A stretch of DNA of 9,312 nt from Massilia sp. (GCA_003520365.1 DOUW01000123.1:1-9312), one strand, 5' to 3'; counted from the first letter of the stretch, positions 1 to 7,047 are shown. Program-made: numbers and translations. The notes: generated from the letters alone by a model not told the origin.

Positions 1-164
1 GGCGCGGCAATCCGGTGGCCTTCGGCGCCGTCCACCTGCCGGCGCTGCTGGCGCTGGAAGGGGAGCACGGCGCGCGCGGGCTGCTGAAGTCGGCGCAGGT
101 CACGCAGGTCGCGGTCGAGGACCCCGGCATCCTGCGCGACATCGACACCCCGGCCGACCTCTAG
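1..164 (+). CDS. C-terminal end of a MobA/MocA-like nucleotidyltransferase (partial)
   Basis: An open frame runs in from the left edge and stops at TAG (162-164), giving the last 53 residues. The visible motifs are RGNPVAFGAVHLPALLALEG near the start, then GARGLL and VEDPGILRDIDTPADL at the C-terminus. This pattern (N-P-V near the acceptor site, a GDxGAR-like loop, then D-I-D-T-P-x-D-L) is typical of the MobA-like NTP transferase family, which includes molybdenum cofactor cytidylyltransferase MocA. Those enzymes transfer a nucleotide from CTP or GTP to molybdopterin in the cytoplasm. The N-terminal nucleotide-binding half is outside the window, so the exact substrate cannot be assigned. It could also be another sugar-phosphate or cofactor nucleotidyltransferase. 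The next gene on this strand starts 136 bp downstream. Confidence 0.72.
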   Translation, partial: RGNPVAFGAVHLPALLALEGEHGARGLLKSAQVTQVAVEDPGILRDIDTPADL

Positions 165-225
165 GGCAGCAGCACCCGCATTTCGCAGGAATCCCACGGC
201 CTGCCTGTCCGGCTGCGCCGGGCGG

Positions 226-276
226 CCGCCATCCCGATTTGGCGGTGGCCGATGCGAATCGTTTACACTACGGCGA
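226..276 (+). promoter_or_regulatory. Candidate promoter of the M61 peptidase gene
   Basis: The 136-bp gap 165-300 holds a -10-like TACACT (264-269) and a -35-like TTGGCG (239-244), separated by 19 bp, which is longer than optimal. Transcription would start near 276, about 25 nt before the ATG at 301. A 6-bp inverted repeat, CCGCCA (226-231) and TGGCGG (240-245), overlaps the -35 box. It has no T-run, so it is not a clear terminator of the upstream gene. The promoter is a weak call by eye. Confidence 0.3.
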
Positions 277-300
277 TCGGCAAGACTTCCTTTCGTCCTC

Positions 301-2145
301 ATGAAAAAACCAGCCCAGAGAAAGCAGCACGTCAAGCAGCACGTCAAGCAGCCCGCCATCGCCTACACCATCGTTCCCAAGGACCTGGCGGGCCACCTCT
401 TCAACGTCACCGTCACGGTGCCGGCGCCCGCCGCCGAAGGCCAGGTGTTCGCACTGCCGGCCTGGATCCCGGGCAGCTACATGATCCGCGAGTTCGCGCG
501 CAACATCGTGCGCATCCGCGCCGAATCGAACGGCACCGCGGTCGCCCTGGCCAAGCTCGACAAGCACTCCTGGCAGGCGGCGCCGGTCGACGGCCCGCTG
601 ACCCTGCACTACGAGGTCTATGCCTGGGACCTGTCGGTGCGCGCCGCCCACCTGGACCAGACCCACGGCTTCTTCAACGGCACCAGCGTGTTCCTGCGCG
701 TGGCCGGCCAGGAAGCGGCGACGCACCAGGTCGACATCCAGCGCCCAGGCGACCCGGCTGCCGGGACCTGGCGCGTCGCCACGTCGATGAAGGAACTGGG
801 CGCCAAGCGCTACGGCTTCGGCACCTACGTGGCGGGCGACTACGACGAGCTGATCGACCACCCGGTCGAGATGGGCGACTTCGCGCTGGCGACCTTCAAG
901 GCCCACGGCGTCCCGCACGACATCGTGATCACCGGCCGCGTGCCGAACCTGGACATGGCGCGCCTGCAGGCGGACCTGAAGGCCATCTGCGAAACCCAGA
1001 TCGCCTTCTTCGAACCGGAGACGAAGAAAGCGCCGGTCGACCGCTATGTCTTCATGACGATGGCGGTGGGCGACGGTTACGGCGGCCTCGAGCACCGCGC
1101 ATCGACCGCGCTGATCTGCGCGCGCGCCGACCTGCCGAGCATCGGCGGACCGAAAGTCGGGGAGCCGAACGAGGGCTACCTGAAATTCCTGGGCCTGTGC
1201 AGCCACGAGTACTTCCACACCTGGAACGTCAAGCGCATCAAGCCGGCGGTGTTCGCACCCTATGACCTGCAGGTCGAGAACTACACGCCGCTCCTGTGGC
1301 TGTTCGAAGGCTTCACCAGCTACTACGACGACCTGATGCTGGTGCGCGCCGGCATCATCGGCGAGCCGACCTACTTCAAGCTGCTCGGTAAAACCATCGC
1401 CAGCGTGCTGCGCGGCAGCGGCCGCACCAAGCAGAGCGTGGCCGATTCCAGCTTCGACGCCTGGAGCAAGTACTACCGCCAGGACGAGAACTCGCCGAAC
1501 GCGATCATCAGCTACTACACCAAGGGTTCACTGATCGCGCTGGCCTTTGACCTGACGATCCGCGCCAAGACCGGCGGCGCCAAATCGCTGGACGACGTCA
1601 TGCTGGCGCTGTGGGAGCGCTATGGGCGCGACTTCTACGCGGGCGTCGGCCGCGGCGTCACCGAGGCGGAAGTCGAGTCGCTGTTCGACGAGGTCAGCGG
1701 TGTCAGGCTGCGCAATCTGTTCGACAAATATGTGCGCGGCACCGAGGACATCCCGCTGGCCAAGCTGTACGCGCCGCTGGGCGTCAAACTGGCCGACGAG
1801 CGCAAGAGCGGCAAGCCCTCGCTGGACGCCGGCATCGGCCGCGACCCGCTGGGCGCCAAGCTGACCCAGGTGCACGAGGGGGGCGCGGCGCACCAGGCCG
1901 GCCTGTCGGCGCTGGACGTCGTCATCGCCATCGACGGCCTGCGCGTGAACGGCAATCCGTCCAACGTCGAGGCGCTGCTGTCGCGCTACCGCGTCGGCGA
2001 CAAGGTGACGATCCACGCCTTCCGCCGCGACGAGCTGATGCGCTTCGAGGTGACGCTGCAGGGGGATCGGGTGCCGGGCATCACGCTGTCGGCGGTGGCC
2101 GGCGTGCGCAAGGCCGGGACGATCGCGCGGCCGAGCGCGGTGTAA
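301..2145 (+). CDS. M61-family metallopeptidase with C-terminal PDZ domain
   Basis: This 614-residue protein belongs to peptidase family M61 (glycyl aminopeptidase-like). The zinc site HEYFH is at residues 302-306 (ligands H302 and H306, catalytic E303), followed by TWNVKRIKP. The third ligand is probably E336 in WLFEGFTSYY. GGLEH at 261-265 corresponds to the exopeptidase-like substrate loop seen upstream of HExxH in the family. The order is an N-terminal beta-rich M61_N region (about 20-195), the thermolysin-like catalytic region (about 230-480) and a PDZ domain (about 500-595, including GAAHQAGLSALDVVIAIDG). The length is normal for the family. The N-terminus is basic (MKKPAQRKQHVKQHVKQ) with no hydrophobic signal segment, so a cytoplasmic location is inferred. 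There is no good Shine-Dalgarno before this ATG. It is kept because homology begins soon after it (AYTIVPKDLAGH) and the next in-frame ATG would cut into the M61_N domain. The physiological substrate is unknown. Confidence 0.93.
   Translation: MKKPAQRKQHVKQHVKQPAIAYTIVPKDLAGHLFNVTVTVPAPAAEGQVFALPAWIPGSYMIREFARNIVRIRAESNGTAVALAKLDKHSWQAAPVDGPLTLHYEVYAWDLSVRAAHLDQTHGFFNGTSVFLRVAGQEAATHQVDIQRPGDPAAGTWRVATSMKELGAKRYGFGTYVAGDYDELIDHPVEMGDFALATFKAHGVPHDIVITGRVPNLDMARLQADLKAICETQIAFFEPETKKAPVDRYVFMTMAVGDGYGGLEHRASTALICARADLPSIGGPKVGEPNEGYLKFLGLCSHEYFHTWNVKRIKPAVFAPYDLQVENYTPLLWLFEGFTSYYDDLMLVRAGIIGEPTYFKLLGKTIASVLRGSGRTKQSVADSSFDAWSKYYRQDENSPNAIISYYTKGSLIALAFDLTIRAKTGGAKSLDDVMLALWERYGRDFYAGVGRGVTEAEVESLFDEVSGVRLRNLFDKYVRGTEDIPLAKLYAPLGVKLADERKSGKPSLDAGIGRDPLGAKLTQVHEGGAAHQAGLSALDVVIAIDGLRVNGNPSNVEALLSRYRVGDKVTIHAFRRDELMRFEVTLQGDRVPGITLSAVAGVRKAGTIARPSAV
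322..352 (+). repeat. 12-bp tandem repeat in the M61 N-terminus
   Basis: The unit AAGCAGCACGTC occurs twice in tandem, followed by a partial third copy (AAGCAGC). It encodes the repeated residues KQHVKQHVKQ near the protein's N-terminus. Because the unit is a multiple of three, gain or loss of a copy would keep the frame. Confidence 0.8.
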
Positions 2146-2157
2146 TCACCGCGAACG

Positions 2158-2393
2158 GTAGGGTGGGCACTCCGTGCCCACGCGGAAGCGGGCACTGTGT
2201 TGACATCATTCTTCAGGAATTGTCCGCTCCACTGCGCTATCAGCAAAGATGTACCTGAATCGCATCCGCAGTCGTCATGCCATTTCGCGCGGCCGGTGGC
2301 AGATCCAGTCTTCGCAGATGAAGTAAAGCAGTCGTCACGCATGCGCTGCACCGCGTGGGCACGGGGTGCCTACGCCGGCCGCGCCCACCCTAC
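2158..2393. repeat. Intergenic element with inverted REP-like termini
   Basis: The gap between the convergent M61 and lipoprotein genes is bounded by related inverted sequences. The left end (2158-2185) starts GTAGGGTGGGCAC and ends TGCCCACGCGG. The right end (2351-2393) starts CCGCGTGGGCA and ends GCCCACCCTAC, the exact reverse complements (11 bp at each edge). The left terminus is itself a perfect hairpin, GTGGGCAC-TCC-GTGCCCAC (2163-2181). The right terminus contains a near-perfect version with an extra GC-rich insert. The roughly 165-bp interior is less GC-rich and has no convincing gene. It also holds a 13-bp direct repeat with one mismatch (GCAGTCGTCATGC at 2268-2280, GCAGTCGTCACGC at 2328-2340). 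The layout resembles a REP/BIME pair or a MITE. There is no T-tract, so neither hairpin is a standard intrinsic terminator, though they could protect the 3' ends of both converging transcripts. Confidence 0.6.
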
Positions 2394-2399
2394 AAAACC

Positions 2400-2900
2400 C
2401 TACTGCGGCCCAGCCAGGCTGCGCAACTGAAACCGATACTGGTGATCGAACAGGAAGGTCTCGGAAAACGTCAGCCGGCGCGTACTCCCCGCCAGCAGGT
2501 TCGCCGGCTTCGGCAGCTTTCCGCTGCGCCGCATCGAGGCCACGGCTACGCGCGACGCGTTGTCGTTGCGCGAGCGTTGGACTTCCACATCTTCGACTTC
2601 CCCATCGTCGCGCACGGTGATGTTCAGCACCACGATCGCCGGCAGCATCGGCGGCAGGCGGCCGCTGAAGGTCTGGTCGAGGTTCTGGCGCATGACGTGG
2701 TGCGCCACTTCCACCTTGTAGGCGTCGAGGGTGCGCGATGGCGGCGGCACCGGGGCTTCGGTGGAGGCAGGCGGGCTGGCGGAGATGATCGGGACGATGC
2801 GTTCGTCCGTGGAAGCGACGGGCGGGGCCGTGCCGCATCCGCCCAGGGCTGCCAGTAGTAGAAGAAGGAGAGCGGCCCTGATGCGGATGGAAGGTTTCAT
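2400..2900 (-). CDS. Small lipoprotein with TonB C-terminal-like domain
   Basis: This 166-residue protein begins MKPSIRIRAALLLLLLAALGGC: a short basic start, a Leu/Ala hydrophobic core and a lipobox L19-G20-G21-C22. Lipidation at C22 is therefore expected, and glycine at +2 favours the outer membrane. A Pro/Ser-rich linker (about 28-55) leads to a folded region (about 58-160) containing VVLNITVRDDGEVEDVEVQR, then RVAVASMRRSGKLPKP. This beta-strand plus x-A-x-x-x-x-R-x-x-x-P-x-P pattern resembles the TonB C-terminal fold. It is not a classical TonB, because the N-terminal transmembrane anchor is replaced by a lipid anchor and the linker is short. The ATG lies one base after the trpC stop (TAA-C-ATG), so it is probably co-transcribed and translationally coupled as the last gene of the trp operon. 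Its role there is unknown. Confidence 0.8.
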   Translation of the reverse strand: MKPSIRIRAALLLLLLAALGGCGTAPPVASTDERIVPIISASPPASTEAPVPPPSRTLDAYKVEVAHHVMRQNLDQTFSGRLPPMLPAIVVLNITVRDDGEVEDVEVQRSRNDNASRVAVASMRRSGKLPKPANLLAGSTRRLTFSETFLFDHQYRFQLRSLAGPQ

Positions 2901-2901
2901 G

Positions 2902-3702
2902 TTAGTCGAATAATCGTCGCAGTTCGTCACCCGGGCTGGAAGCACGCATGAAGGCTTCGCCCACCAGGAAGGCATGCACGTTTGCCGCGCGCATGCGCTC
3001 CACGTCCTCGCGCACCGCGATGCCCGACTCGGTGACCACCAGGCGCTCCGCCGGGATGCGCGGCAAAAGGCCGATGGTCGTGTCGAGCGAGGTCGCAAAG
3101 GTGCGCAGGTTGCGGTTGTTGATGCCCACCAGGCGCGACTTCAAGCGCAGCGCCGCGGTCAACTCATCACCGTCATGTACTTCGACCAGCACGTCCATGC
3201 CGAGTTCCTGCGCACAGGCTTCCAGTTCGGCCATCAGGCCATGGTCGAGCGCCGAGACGATCAGGAGGATCGCGTCGGCGCCCATCGCGCGCGCTTCGTA
3301 GACCTGGTACATGTCGACGATGAAGTCCTTGCGGATCACCGGCAGCTCGCAGGCGGCGCGCGCCTGGCGCAGGTAGTCGGCATGGCCCTGGAAGAACTGC
3401 ACGTCGGTCAGTACCGACAGGCAGGAGGCGCCGGCAGCGGCATAGCTTTCGGCGATGTCCGCGGGACGGAAGTCGGGCCGCAGCACGCCCTTCGAGGGCG
3501 AAGCCTTTTTCACTTCGGCGATCACGCCGGCGCGGCCCGCCGCGATGTTCTTGCGCAGGCTCGCTTCGAAGCCGCGGATATCCGCGCGCAGTGCGGCGTC
3601 GCTCTCGACGTCGCGGCGCAGGCTTGCCAGGTCGCGGTGTTTCCGTGCGGCGGCCACTTCGTCGGCCTTCACGGCCAGGATTTTATTCAGGATGTCGGAC
3701 AT
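2902..3702 (-). CDS. trpC: Indole-3-glycerol phosphate synthase
   Basis: This 266-residue protein converts 1-(2-carboxyphenylamino)-1-deoxyribulose 5-phosphate to indole-3-glycerol phosphate with loss of CO2, the ring-closing step of tryptophan synthesis. It shows the complete TIM-barrel signature. [12 protein letters not shown] gives E63 and K65, [12 protein letters not shown] gives the catalytic K125, LVEVHD gives E174, [10 protein letters not shown] gives N195, and VTESGI gives E225 and S226. These align with the known catalytic set of the Sulfolobus enzyme. The length is normal for a monofunctional TrpC with no fused TrpF. The start ATG follows the trpD stop by one base (TGA-C-ATG) and has no clear Shine-Dalgarno, which points to translational coupling with trpD. 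Confidence 0.98.
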   Translation of the reverse strand: MSDILNKILAVKADEVAAARKHRDLASLRRDVESDAALRADIRGFEASLRKNIAAGRAGVIAEVKKASPSKGVLRPDFRPADIAESYAAAGASCLSVLTDVQFFQGHADYLRQARAACELPVIRKDFIVDMYQVYEARAMGADAILLIVSALDHGLMAELEACAQELGMDVLVEVHDGDELTAALRLKSRLVGINNRNLRTFATSLDTTIGLLPRIPAERLVVTESGIAVREDVERMRAANVHAFLVGEAFMRASSPGDELRRLFD

Positions 3703-3703
3703 G

Positions 3704-4738
3704 TCAGCGGGCGCCCAGCTGGCGCGTGATGGTGACGAACTGCTCGAGCTTGGCCAGGGCCGCGCCCGTGGCGATGGTGGCGCGCGCCTTGGCCAGGCCT
3801 TCCTCGATCGAGGCGACGACGCCGGCCGCGTACAGCGCGGTGCCGGCGTTCAGGGCCACGATGTCGTGCGCCGGACCCGGCTCGCCGCGCAGCGCTTCCA
3901 TCACGCGAGTCTTGGACTCGGCGGTGTTCGCCACCTTCAGGTTGCGGCTCGAGATCATGGCCAGGCCGAAGTCCTCGGGATGGATCTCGTACTCGCGGAT
4001 CTCGCCGTTGACCAGCTCGCCGACCAGGGTGCCGGCGCCGAGCGAGACCTCGTCCATGTTGTCGCGGCCCCAGACCACCAGCGCATGCTGGGCGCCCAGG
4101 CGCTGCAGCACGCGTACCTGGATGCCGACCAGGTCGGGGTGGAACACGCCCATCAGGATGTTCGGCGCGCCGGCCGGATTGGTCAGCGGCCCGAGGATGT
4201 TGAAGATGCTGCGCACGCCGAGTTCGCGGCGCACCGGCGCCACGTGCTTCATGGCGGCGTGGTGGTTCGGTGCGAACATGAAGCCGATGCCGGTCTGGGC
4301 GATCGACTGGGCGATCTGCTCGGGTTTGAGGTCGATCTCGGCGCCGAGCGATTCGATCAGGTCGGCGCTGCCCGAAGACGAGGAGACGCTGCGCCCGCCG
4401 TGCTTGGCCACGCGCGCGCCGGCCGCTGCCGCCACGAACATCGAGGCGCTCGAGATGTTGAAGGTGTTGGCGCCGTCGCCGCCGGTGCCGACGATGTCGA
4501 GCAAATTCGTGGTGTCGGCCATCGGCACCTTGGTCGAGAACTCGCGCATGACTTGCGCCGCGGCGGTGATCTCGCCGATGGTTTCCTTCTTCACGCGCAG
4601 GCCCATGGTCAGCGCCGCGACCATGGTCGGCGACATCTCGCCCGACATGATCTGGCGGAACAAATGCAGCATCTCGTCGTGGAAGATCTCGCGGTGTTCG
4701 ATACAGCGCAGCAGCGCCTCTTGTGGTGTGATCGGCAT
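3704..4738 (-). CDS. trpD: Anthranilate phosphoribosyltransferase
   Basis: This 344-residue enzyme joins anthranilate to PRPP to give phosphoribosyl-anthranilate. The PRPP-binding loop GTGGDG is at 84-89, followed by [21 protein letters not shown] starts at residue 112, the anthranilate-contacting arginine is probably R170 in VAPVRRELG, and the metal-binding D229-E230 pair lies in [10 protein letters not shown]. The frame stays open upstream to 4783. The ATG at 4738 is chosen because MPITPQEAL matches the family start and because AGGA (4745-4748) sits 6 nt before it. The longer version would run through a strong hairpin. The gap to trpG (58 bp) is the only wide junction among the four trp genes. 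Its 3' end is one base from trpC. Confidence 0.97.
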   Translation of the reverse strand: MPITPQEALLRCIEHREIFHDEMLHLFRQIMSGEMSPTMVAALTMGLRVKKETIGEITAAAQVMREFSTKVPMADTTNLLDIVGTGGDGANTFNISSASMFVAAAAGARVAKHGGRSVSSSSGSADLIESLGAEIDLKPEQIAQSIAQTGIGFMFAPNHHAAMKHVAPVRRELGVRSIFNILGPLTNPAGAPNILMGVFHPDLVGIQVRVLQRLGAQHALVVWGRDNMDEVSLGAGTLVGELVNGEIREYEIHPEDFGLAMISSRNLKVANTAESKTRVMEALRGEPGPAHDIVALNAGTALYAAGVVASIEEGLAKARATIATGAALAKLEQFVTITRQLGAR

Positions 4739-4744
4739 GGGCGT

Positions 4745-4748
4745 TCCT
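4745..4748 (-). promoter_or_regulatory. Ribosome binding site that fixes the trpD start
   Basis: On the minus strand AGGA lies 6 nt before the ATG at 4738. It supports this start over the upstream in-frame ATG at 4783, which lies at the base of the intercistronic hairpin. Confidence 0.7.
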
Positions 4749-4761
4749 AAGATGTGTGGGC

Positions 4762-4781
4762 GCCGCGCCGGGAGGCGCGGC
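4762..4781 (-). other. Perfect GC hairpin between trpG and trpD
   Basis: On the transcript, GCCGCGCC pairs with GGCGCGGC around the four-base loop UCCC: eight uninterrupted G-C pairs. It lies 15 nt past the trpG stop and ends 14 nt before the trpD Shine-Dalgarno AGGA. No U-run follows (the next bases are GCCCACACATC), so it is not an intrinsic terminator. It could stabilise or separate the trpEG message from the trpDC message, or slow ribosomes between the cistrons. This role is inferred. Confidence 0.6.
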
Positions 4782-4796
4782 ACGGGAAGAAGCGAA

Positions 4797-5360
4797 TCAG
4801 CGCTCGAGGAAGTTCTTCAGCAGCGCGTGGCCGTGCTCGGACAGGATCGACTCGGGGTGGAACTGCACGCCCTCGATGTCGTATTCCTTGTGGCGCACGC
4901 CCATGATCTCGCCGTCGTCGGTCCAGGCCGTCACTTCCAGGCAGTCGGGCAAGGAGGCGCGCTCGATCGCCAGCGAGTGGTAGCGGATCACGGTGAAGGG
5001 ACTCGGAATACCCTTGAACACGCCGACGCCGGTGTGGGCGACGAGCGAGGTCTTGCCGTGCATGACCTGCTTGGCGCGCACGATCTTGCCGCCGAACGCT
5101 TCGCCGATGGCCTGGTGGCCCAGGCAGACGCCGAGGATCGGCAGCTTGCCCTTGAACTGCTTGATCACGTCGACCGAGACGCCGGCGTCAACCGGGGCCT
5201 TCGGGCCCGGCGAGATGCAGATGCGGTCGGGCCGCATCGCGGCGATCTCGTCGATCGTGACTTCGTCGTTGCGCACGGTGCGCACTTCTTCACCCAGCTC
5301 GCCGAAATACTGGACGATGTTGTAGGTGAAGGAATCGTAGTTATCGATCATCAAGAGCAT
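4797..5360 (-). CDS. trpG: Anthranilate synthase component II (glutamine amidotransferase)
   Basis: This 187-residue class-I glutamine amidotransferase releases ammonia from glutamine and passes it to TrpE for anthranilate synthesis from chorismate. The start [14 protein letters not shown] is the family hallmark. The nucleophile is C79 in [10 protein letters not shown], and the triad is completed by H168 and E170 in FHPES. SPGPK (50-54) forms the oxyanion region. It is followed by APVDAG rather than the common TPNEAG, a mild variant. The frame could extend to an ATG at 5375 inside trpE. The ATG at 5360 is preferred because GGGGAG lies 7 nt upstream, the homology starts there, and it follows the trpE stop by one base (TGA-C-ATG). 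The same fold is shared with PabA, but its position directly after trpE identifies it as TrpG. Confidence 0.97.
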   Translation of the reverse strand: MLLMIDNYDSFTYNIVQYFGELGEEVRTVRNDEVTIDEIAAMRPDRICISPGPKAPVDAGVSVDVIKQFKGKLPILGVCLGHQAIGEAFGGKIVRAKQVMHGKTSLVAHTGVGVFKGIPSPFTVIRYHSLAIERASLPDCLEVTAWTDDGEIMGVRHKEYDIEGVQFHPESILSEHGHALLKNFLER

Positions 5361-5361
5361 G

Positions 5362-6858
5362 TCAGAACTCCCCATCCAGTCCGTCCTGGACCTGTTCGGC
5401 CGCGCGCAGCACGGCGCGCGCCTTGTTTTCGGTTTCCTGCCATTCCATCTCGGGGATCGAATCGGCCACGATGCCGGCCGCGGCCTGCACGTACAGGTTG
5501 CCGTCCTTGATCACGCCGGTGCGGATCGCAATCGCCACGTCCATCTCGCCGCCGAAGGAGAGATAACCGCAGGCGCCGCCGTAGATGCCGCGCTTGACCG
5601 GCTCCAGTTCGTCGATGATCTCCATCGCACGCACTTTCGGCGCACCGGTGAGGGTGCCGGCCGGGAAGGTGGCGCGCAGCACGTCCAGGTTCGACATGCC
5701 TTCCTTGAGCCTGCCTTCGACGTTCGAGACGATGTGCTGCACGTGCGAGTATTTTTCGATGACCATGCGGTCCGTCACCTTCACGCTGCCGGTCTCGGCG
5801 ATGCGGCCGATGTCGTTGCGCGCCAGGTCGATCAGCATCACGTGTTCGGCGATCTCCTTCGGGTCGCCAAGCAGTTCGACCGCCAGTTCGGCGTCGCGTT
5901 CCGGCGTCGCGCCGCGCGGGCGGGTGCCGGCGATCGGGCGCAGCGTGACCTTGCGTTCGCCTGCCGGAGACGTCTCGTTCCTGACCAGGATCTCCGGCGA
6001 GGCGCCCACGATCTGCATGTCGCCGAAGTTGTAGTAGTACATGTAGGGCGACGGGTTCAGCGAGCGCAGCGAACGGTACAACGACAGCGGCGAATCGACG
6101 TAGGGTTTGCGGATGCGCTGGCCGATCTGGACCTGCATCAGGTCGCCGGCCATCACGTATTCGTGGGCCTTGGCCACCGCCGCCAGGTAGTCTTCCTTGG
6201 AGAAGTCGCGCACGGCCTCGGTACGCACCGAGCCGGTGGTGACCGGCACGTCGACGCTCCGGCGCAGCATGACGCGCAATTCTTTCAGGCGCTGGCGCGC
6301 CTTGGCGAAGGCTTCCGGCTGCGACGGGTCGGCGTAGACGATCAGGTAGAGCTTGCCCGAGAGGTTGTCGATGACGGCCAGTTCCTCGGTCACCAGCAGC
6401 TGGATGTCGGGCAGGCCGAGGTCGTCCTTCGGCGCCTGGCCGGCGAGCTTGCGCTCGATGTGGCGCACCGTGTCGTAGCCGAAGTAGCCGGCCAGGCCGC
6501 CGCAGAAGCGCGGCATGCCGGGACGCAGCGCGACCTTGAAGCGCGCCTGGAACTGTTCGATGAATTCGAGGGGATTGCCATCAAAGGTTTCGACCACGCT
6601 GCCGTTGGTCACGACCTCGGTGCGATTGCCGCTGTTGCGCAGCAGGGTCTTCGCCGGCAGGCCGATGAAGGAATAGCGGCCGAAGCGCTCGCCGCCGACG
6701 ACCGATTCGAGGAGAAACGTGTTCTTGCCGGTGTCCTGCGACTGGGCCAGCTTCAGGTAGAGCGACAGCGGCGTCTCGAGATCGGCGAATGCCTCGGCGA
6801 TCAGCGGAATGCGGTTGTAGCCCTGGTTGGCCAGCGATTTGAATTCGAGTTCGGTCAT
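5362..6858 (-). CDS. trpE: Anthranilate synthase component I
   Basis: This 498-residue enzyme makes anthranilate from chorismate and the ammonia supplied by TrpG, the committed step of tryptophan synthesis. LLES (49-52) followed by [14 protein letters not shown] is the tryptophan-binding feedback motif, so end-product inhibition is expected. Catalytic signatures are [10 protein letters not shown] (120-129), PIAGTRPRG (308-316), DLARNDIGR (344-352), [18 protein letters not shown] (398-415) and [15 protein letters not shown] (466-480). The frame stays open to an ATG at 6954. The start at 6858 is chosen because AGGAG lies 6 nt upstream, [19 protein letters not shown] is a normal TrpE start, and the longer version would read through the attenuator hairpin. 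Regulation by a Trp-rich leader peptide immediately upstream is strongly suggested. Confidence 0.98.
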   Translation of the reverse strand: MTELEFKSLANQGYNRIPLIAEAFADLETPLSLYLKLAQSQDTGKNTFLLESVVGGERFGRYSFIGLPAKTLLRNSGNRTEVVTNGSVVETFDGNPLEFIEQFQARFKVALRPGMPRFCGGLAGYFGYDTVRHIERKLAGQAPKDDLGLPDIQLLVTEELAVIDNLSGKLYLIVYADPSQPEAFAKARQRLKELRVMLRRSVDVPVTTGSVRTEAVRDFSKEDYLAAVAKAHEYVMAGDLMQVQIGQRIRKPYVDSPLSLYRSLRSLNPSPYMYYYNFGDMQIVGASPEILVRNETSPAGERKVTLRPIAGTRPRGATPERDAELAVELLGDPKEIAEHVMLIDLARNDIGRIAETGSVKVTDRMVIEKYSHVQHIVSNVEGRLKEGMSNLDVLRATFPAGTLTGAPKVRAMEIIDELEPVKRGIYGGACGYLSFGGEMDVAIAIRTGVIKDGNLYVQAAAGIVADSIPEMEWQETENKARAVLRAAEQVQDGLDGEF

Positions 6859-6864
6859 GTTCTT

Positions 6865-6869
6865 CTCCT
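6865..6869 (-). promoter_or_regulatory. Strong ribosome binding site of trpE
   Basis: AGGAG on the minus strand lies 6 nt before the ATG at 6858 (AGGAGAAGAACATG). It decides the trpE start and lies downstream of the attenuator terminator, as needed for termination to silence trpE. Confidence 0.85.
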
Positions 6870-6912
6870 GGCCGCCAGCTATCGAGGTAGGGGAGGGCGG
6901 CGTTGGTGTTCC

Positions 6913-6947
6913 AAAAAACCTGCCGGATGCGCGAATGCCGCCGGCAG
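6913..6947 (-). terminator. trp attenuator: intrinsic terminator before trpE
   Basis: On the transcript, CUGCCGG (6947-6941) pairs with CCGGCAG (6926-6920) around a 14-nt loop. A single G and then six U residues (6918-6913) follow. The stem is seven perfect pairs, mostly G-C. It lies 13 nt after the leader-peptide stop codon and ends 54 nt before the trpE ATG. A terminator inside an operon, between a Trp-rich short ORF and trpE, is best explained as an attenuator (segments 3 and 4 in E. coli terms). Confidence 0.85.
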
Positions 6948-7018
6948 CAATCAATACGGGTTAGTTAGCCCAGGATTGCCAGCGTCGCCACAGCCAGGCC
7001 TCAAGGGCGCCGGTCTGG
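6939..7018 (-). promoter_or_regulatory. Alternative trp leader RNA pairings (antiterminator and protector)
   Basis: CGCUGGCA (6984-6977), which includes the third Trp codon of the leader peptide, can pair with UGCCGGCG (6946-6939) through eight pairs including one G-U. This occupies the 5' arm of the terminator and would prevent termination. A competing upstream pairing is CCAG (7018-7015) with CUGG (6982-6979), continued by CGCC (7009-7006) with GGCG (6989-6986) across an internal loop. That would sequester the antiterminator arm. The three mutually exclusive structures fit the 1:2, 2:3, 3:4 scheme of ribosome-mediated attenuation. The pairings were found by eye and no energies were calculated. 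Confidence 0.6.
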
Positions 7019-7047
7019 TTGACAGTGTGTTTTTTGGTGAAGAACAT
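6961..7047 (-). CDS. trpL: trp operon leader peptide with four Trp codons
   Basis: A 28-codon ORF (ATG at 7047, TAA at 6963-6961) starts MFFTKKHTVNQTG and contains W18-L-W20-R-R-W23-Q-S-W26. Four TGG codons within nine is far above chance for a short intergenic ORF, and it ends 13 nt before an intrinsic terminator upstream of trpE. By analogy with E. coli TrpL, ribosome stalling at these codons when charged tRNA-Trp is scarce would favour the antiterminator and allow trpE transcription. The peptide itself probably has no catalytic role, although leader peptides in rhizobia have reported trans functions. The ATG lies 16 nt after the gph stop. No clear Shine-Dalgarno is visible (TTTACTTATCTATAC precedes it). 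An in-frame GTG at 7083 inside gph is a less likely start. Confidence 0.82.
   Translation of the reverse strand: MFFTKKHTVNQTGALEAWLWRRWQSWAN

Noticed and set aside
2163..2181. Intrinsic terminator for the M61 gene
   Set aside because: The hairpin GTGGGCAC-TCC-GTGCCCAC is perfect but is followed by GCGGAAGCG rather than a T-run. It is treated as part of the repeat element.
2200..2228. TTGACA at 2200-2205 as a -35 box
   Set aside because: A perfect -35 match, but no -10-like sequence lies 16-18 bp downstream and no plus-strand gene follows.
2197..2430. 77-codon plus-strand ORF in the intergenic element
   Set aside because: It has no ribosome site, no recognisable domain, a mixed Cys/His/Pro composition, and it runs across the repeat terminus into the end of the minus-strand lipoprotein gene.
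4739..4783. Upstream in-frame ATG for trpD at 4783
   Set aside because: It begins at the foot of the GC hairpin with no ribosome site. MPITPQEAL at 4738 is the normal start.
6859..6954. Upstream in-frame ATG for trpE at 6954
   Set aside because: The added 32 residues would be encoded across the attenuator hairpin. The ATG at 6858 has a strong ribosome site and matches the family start.
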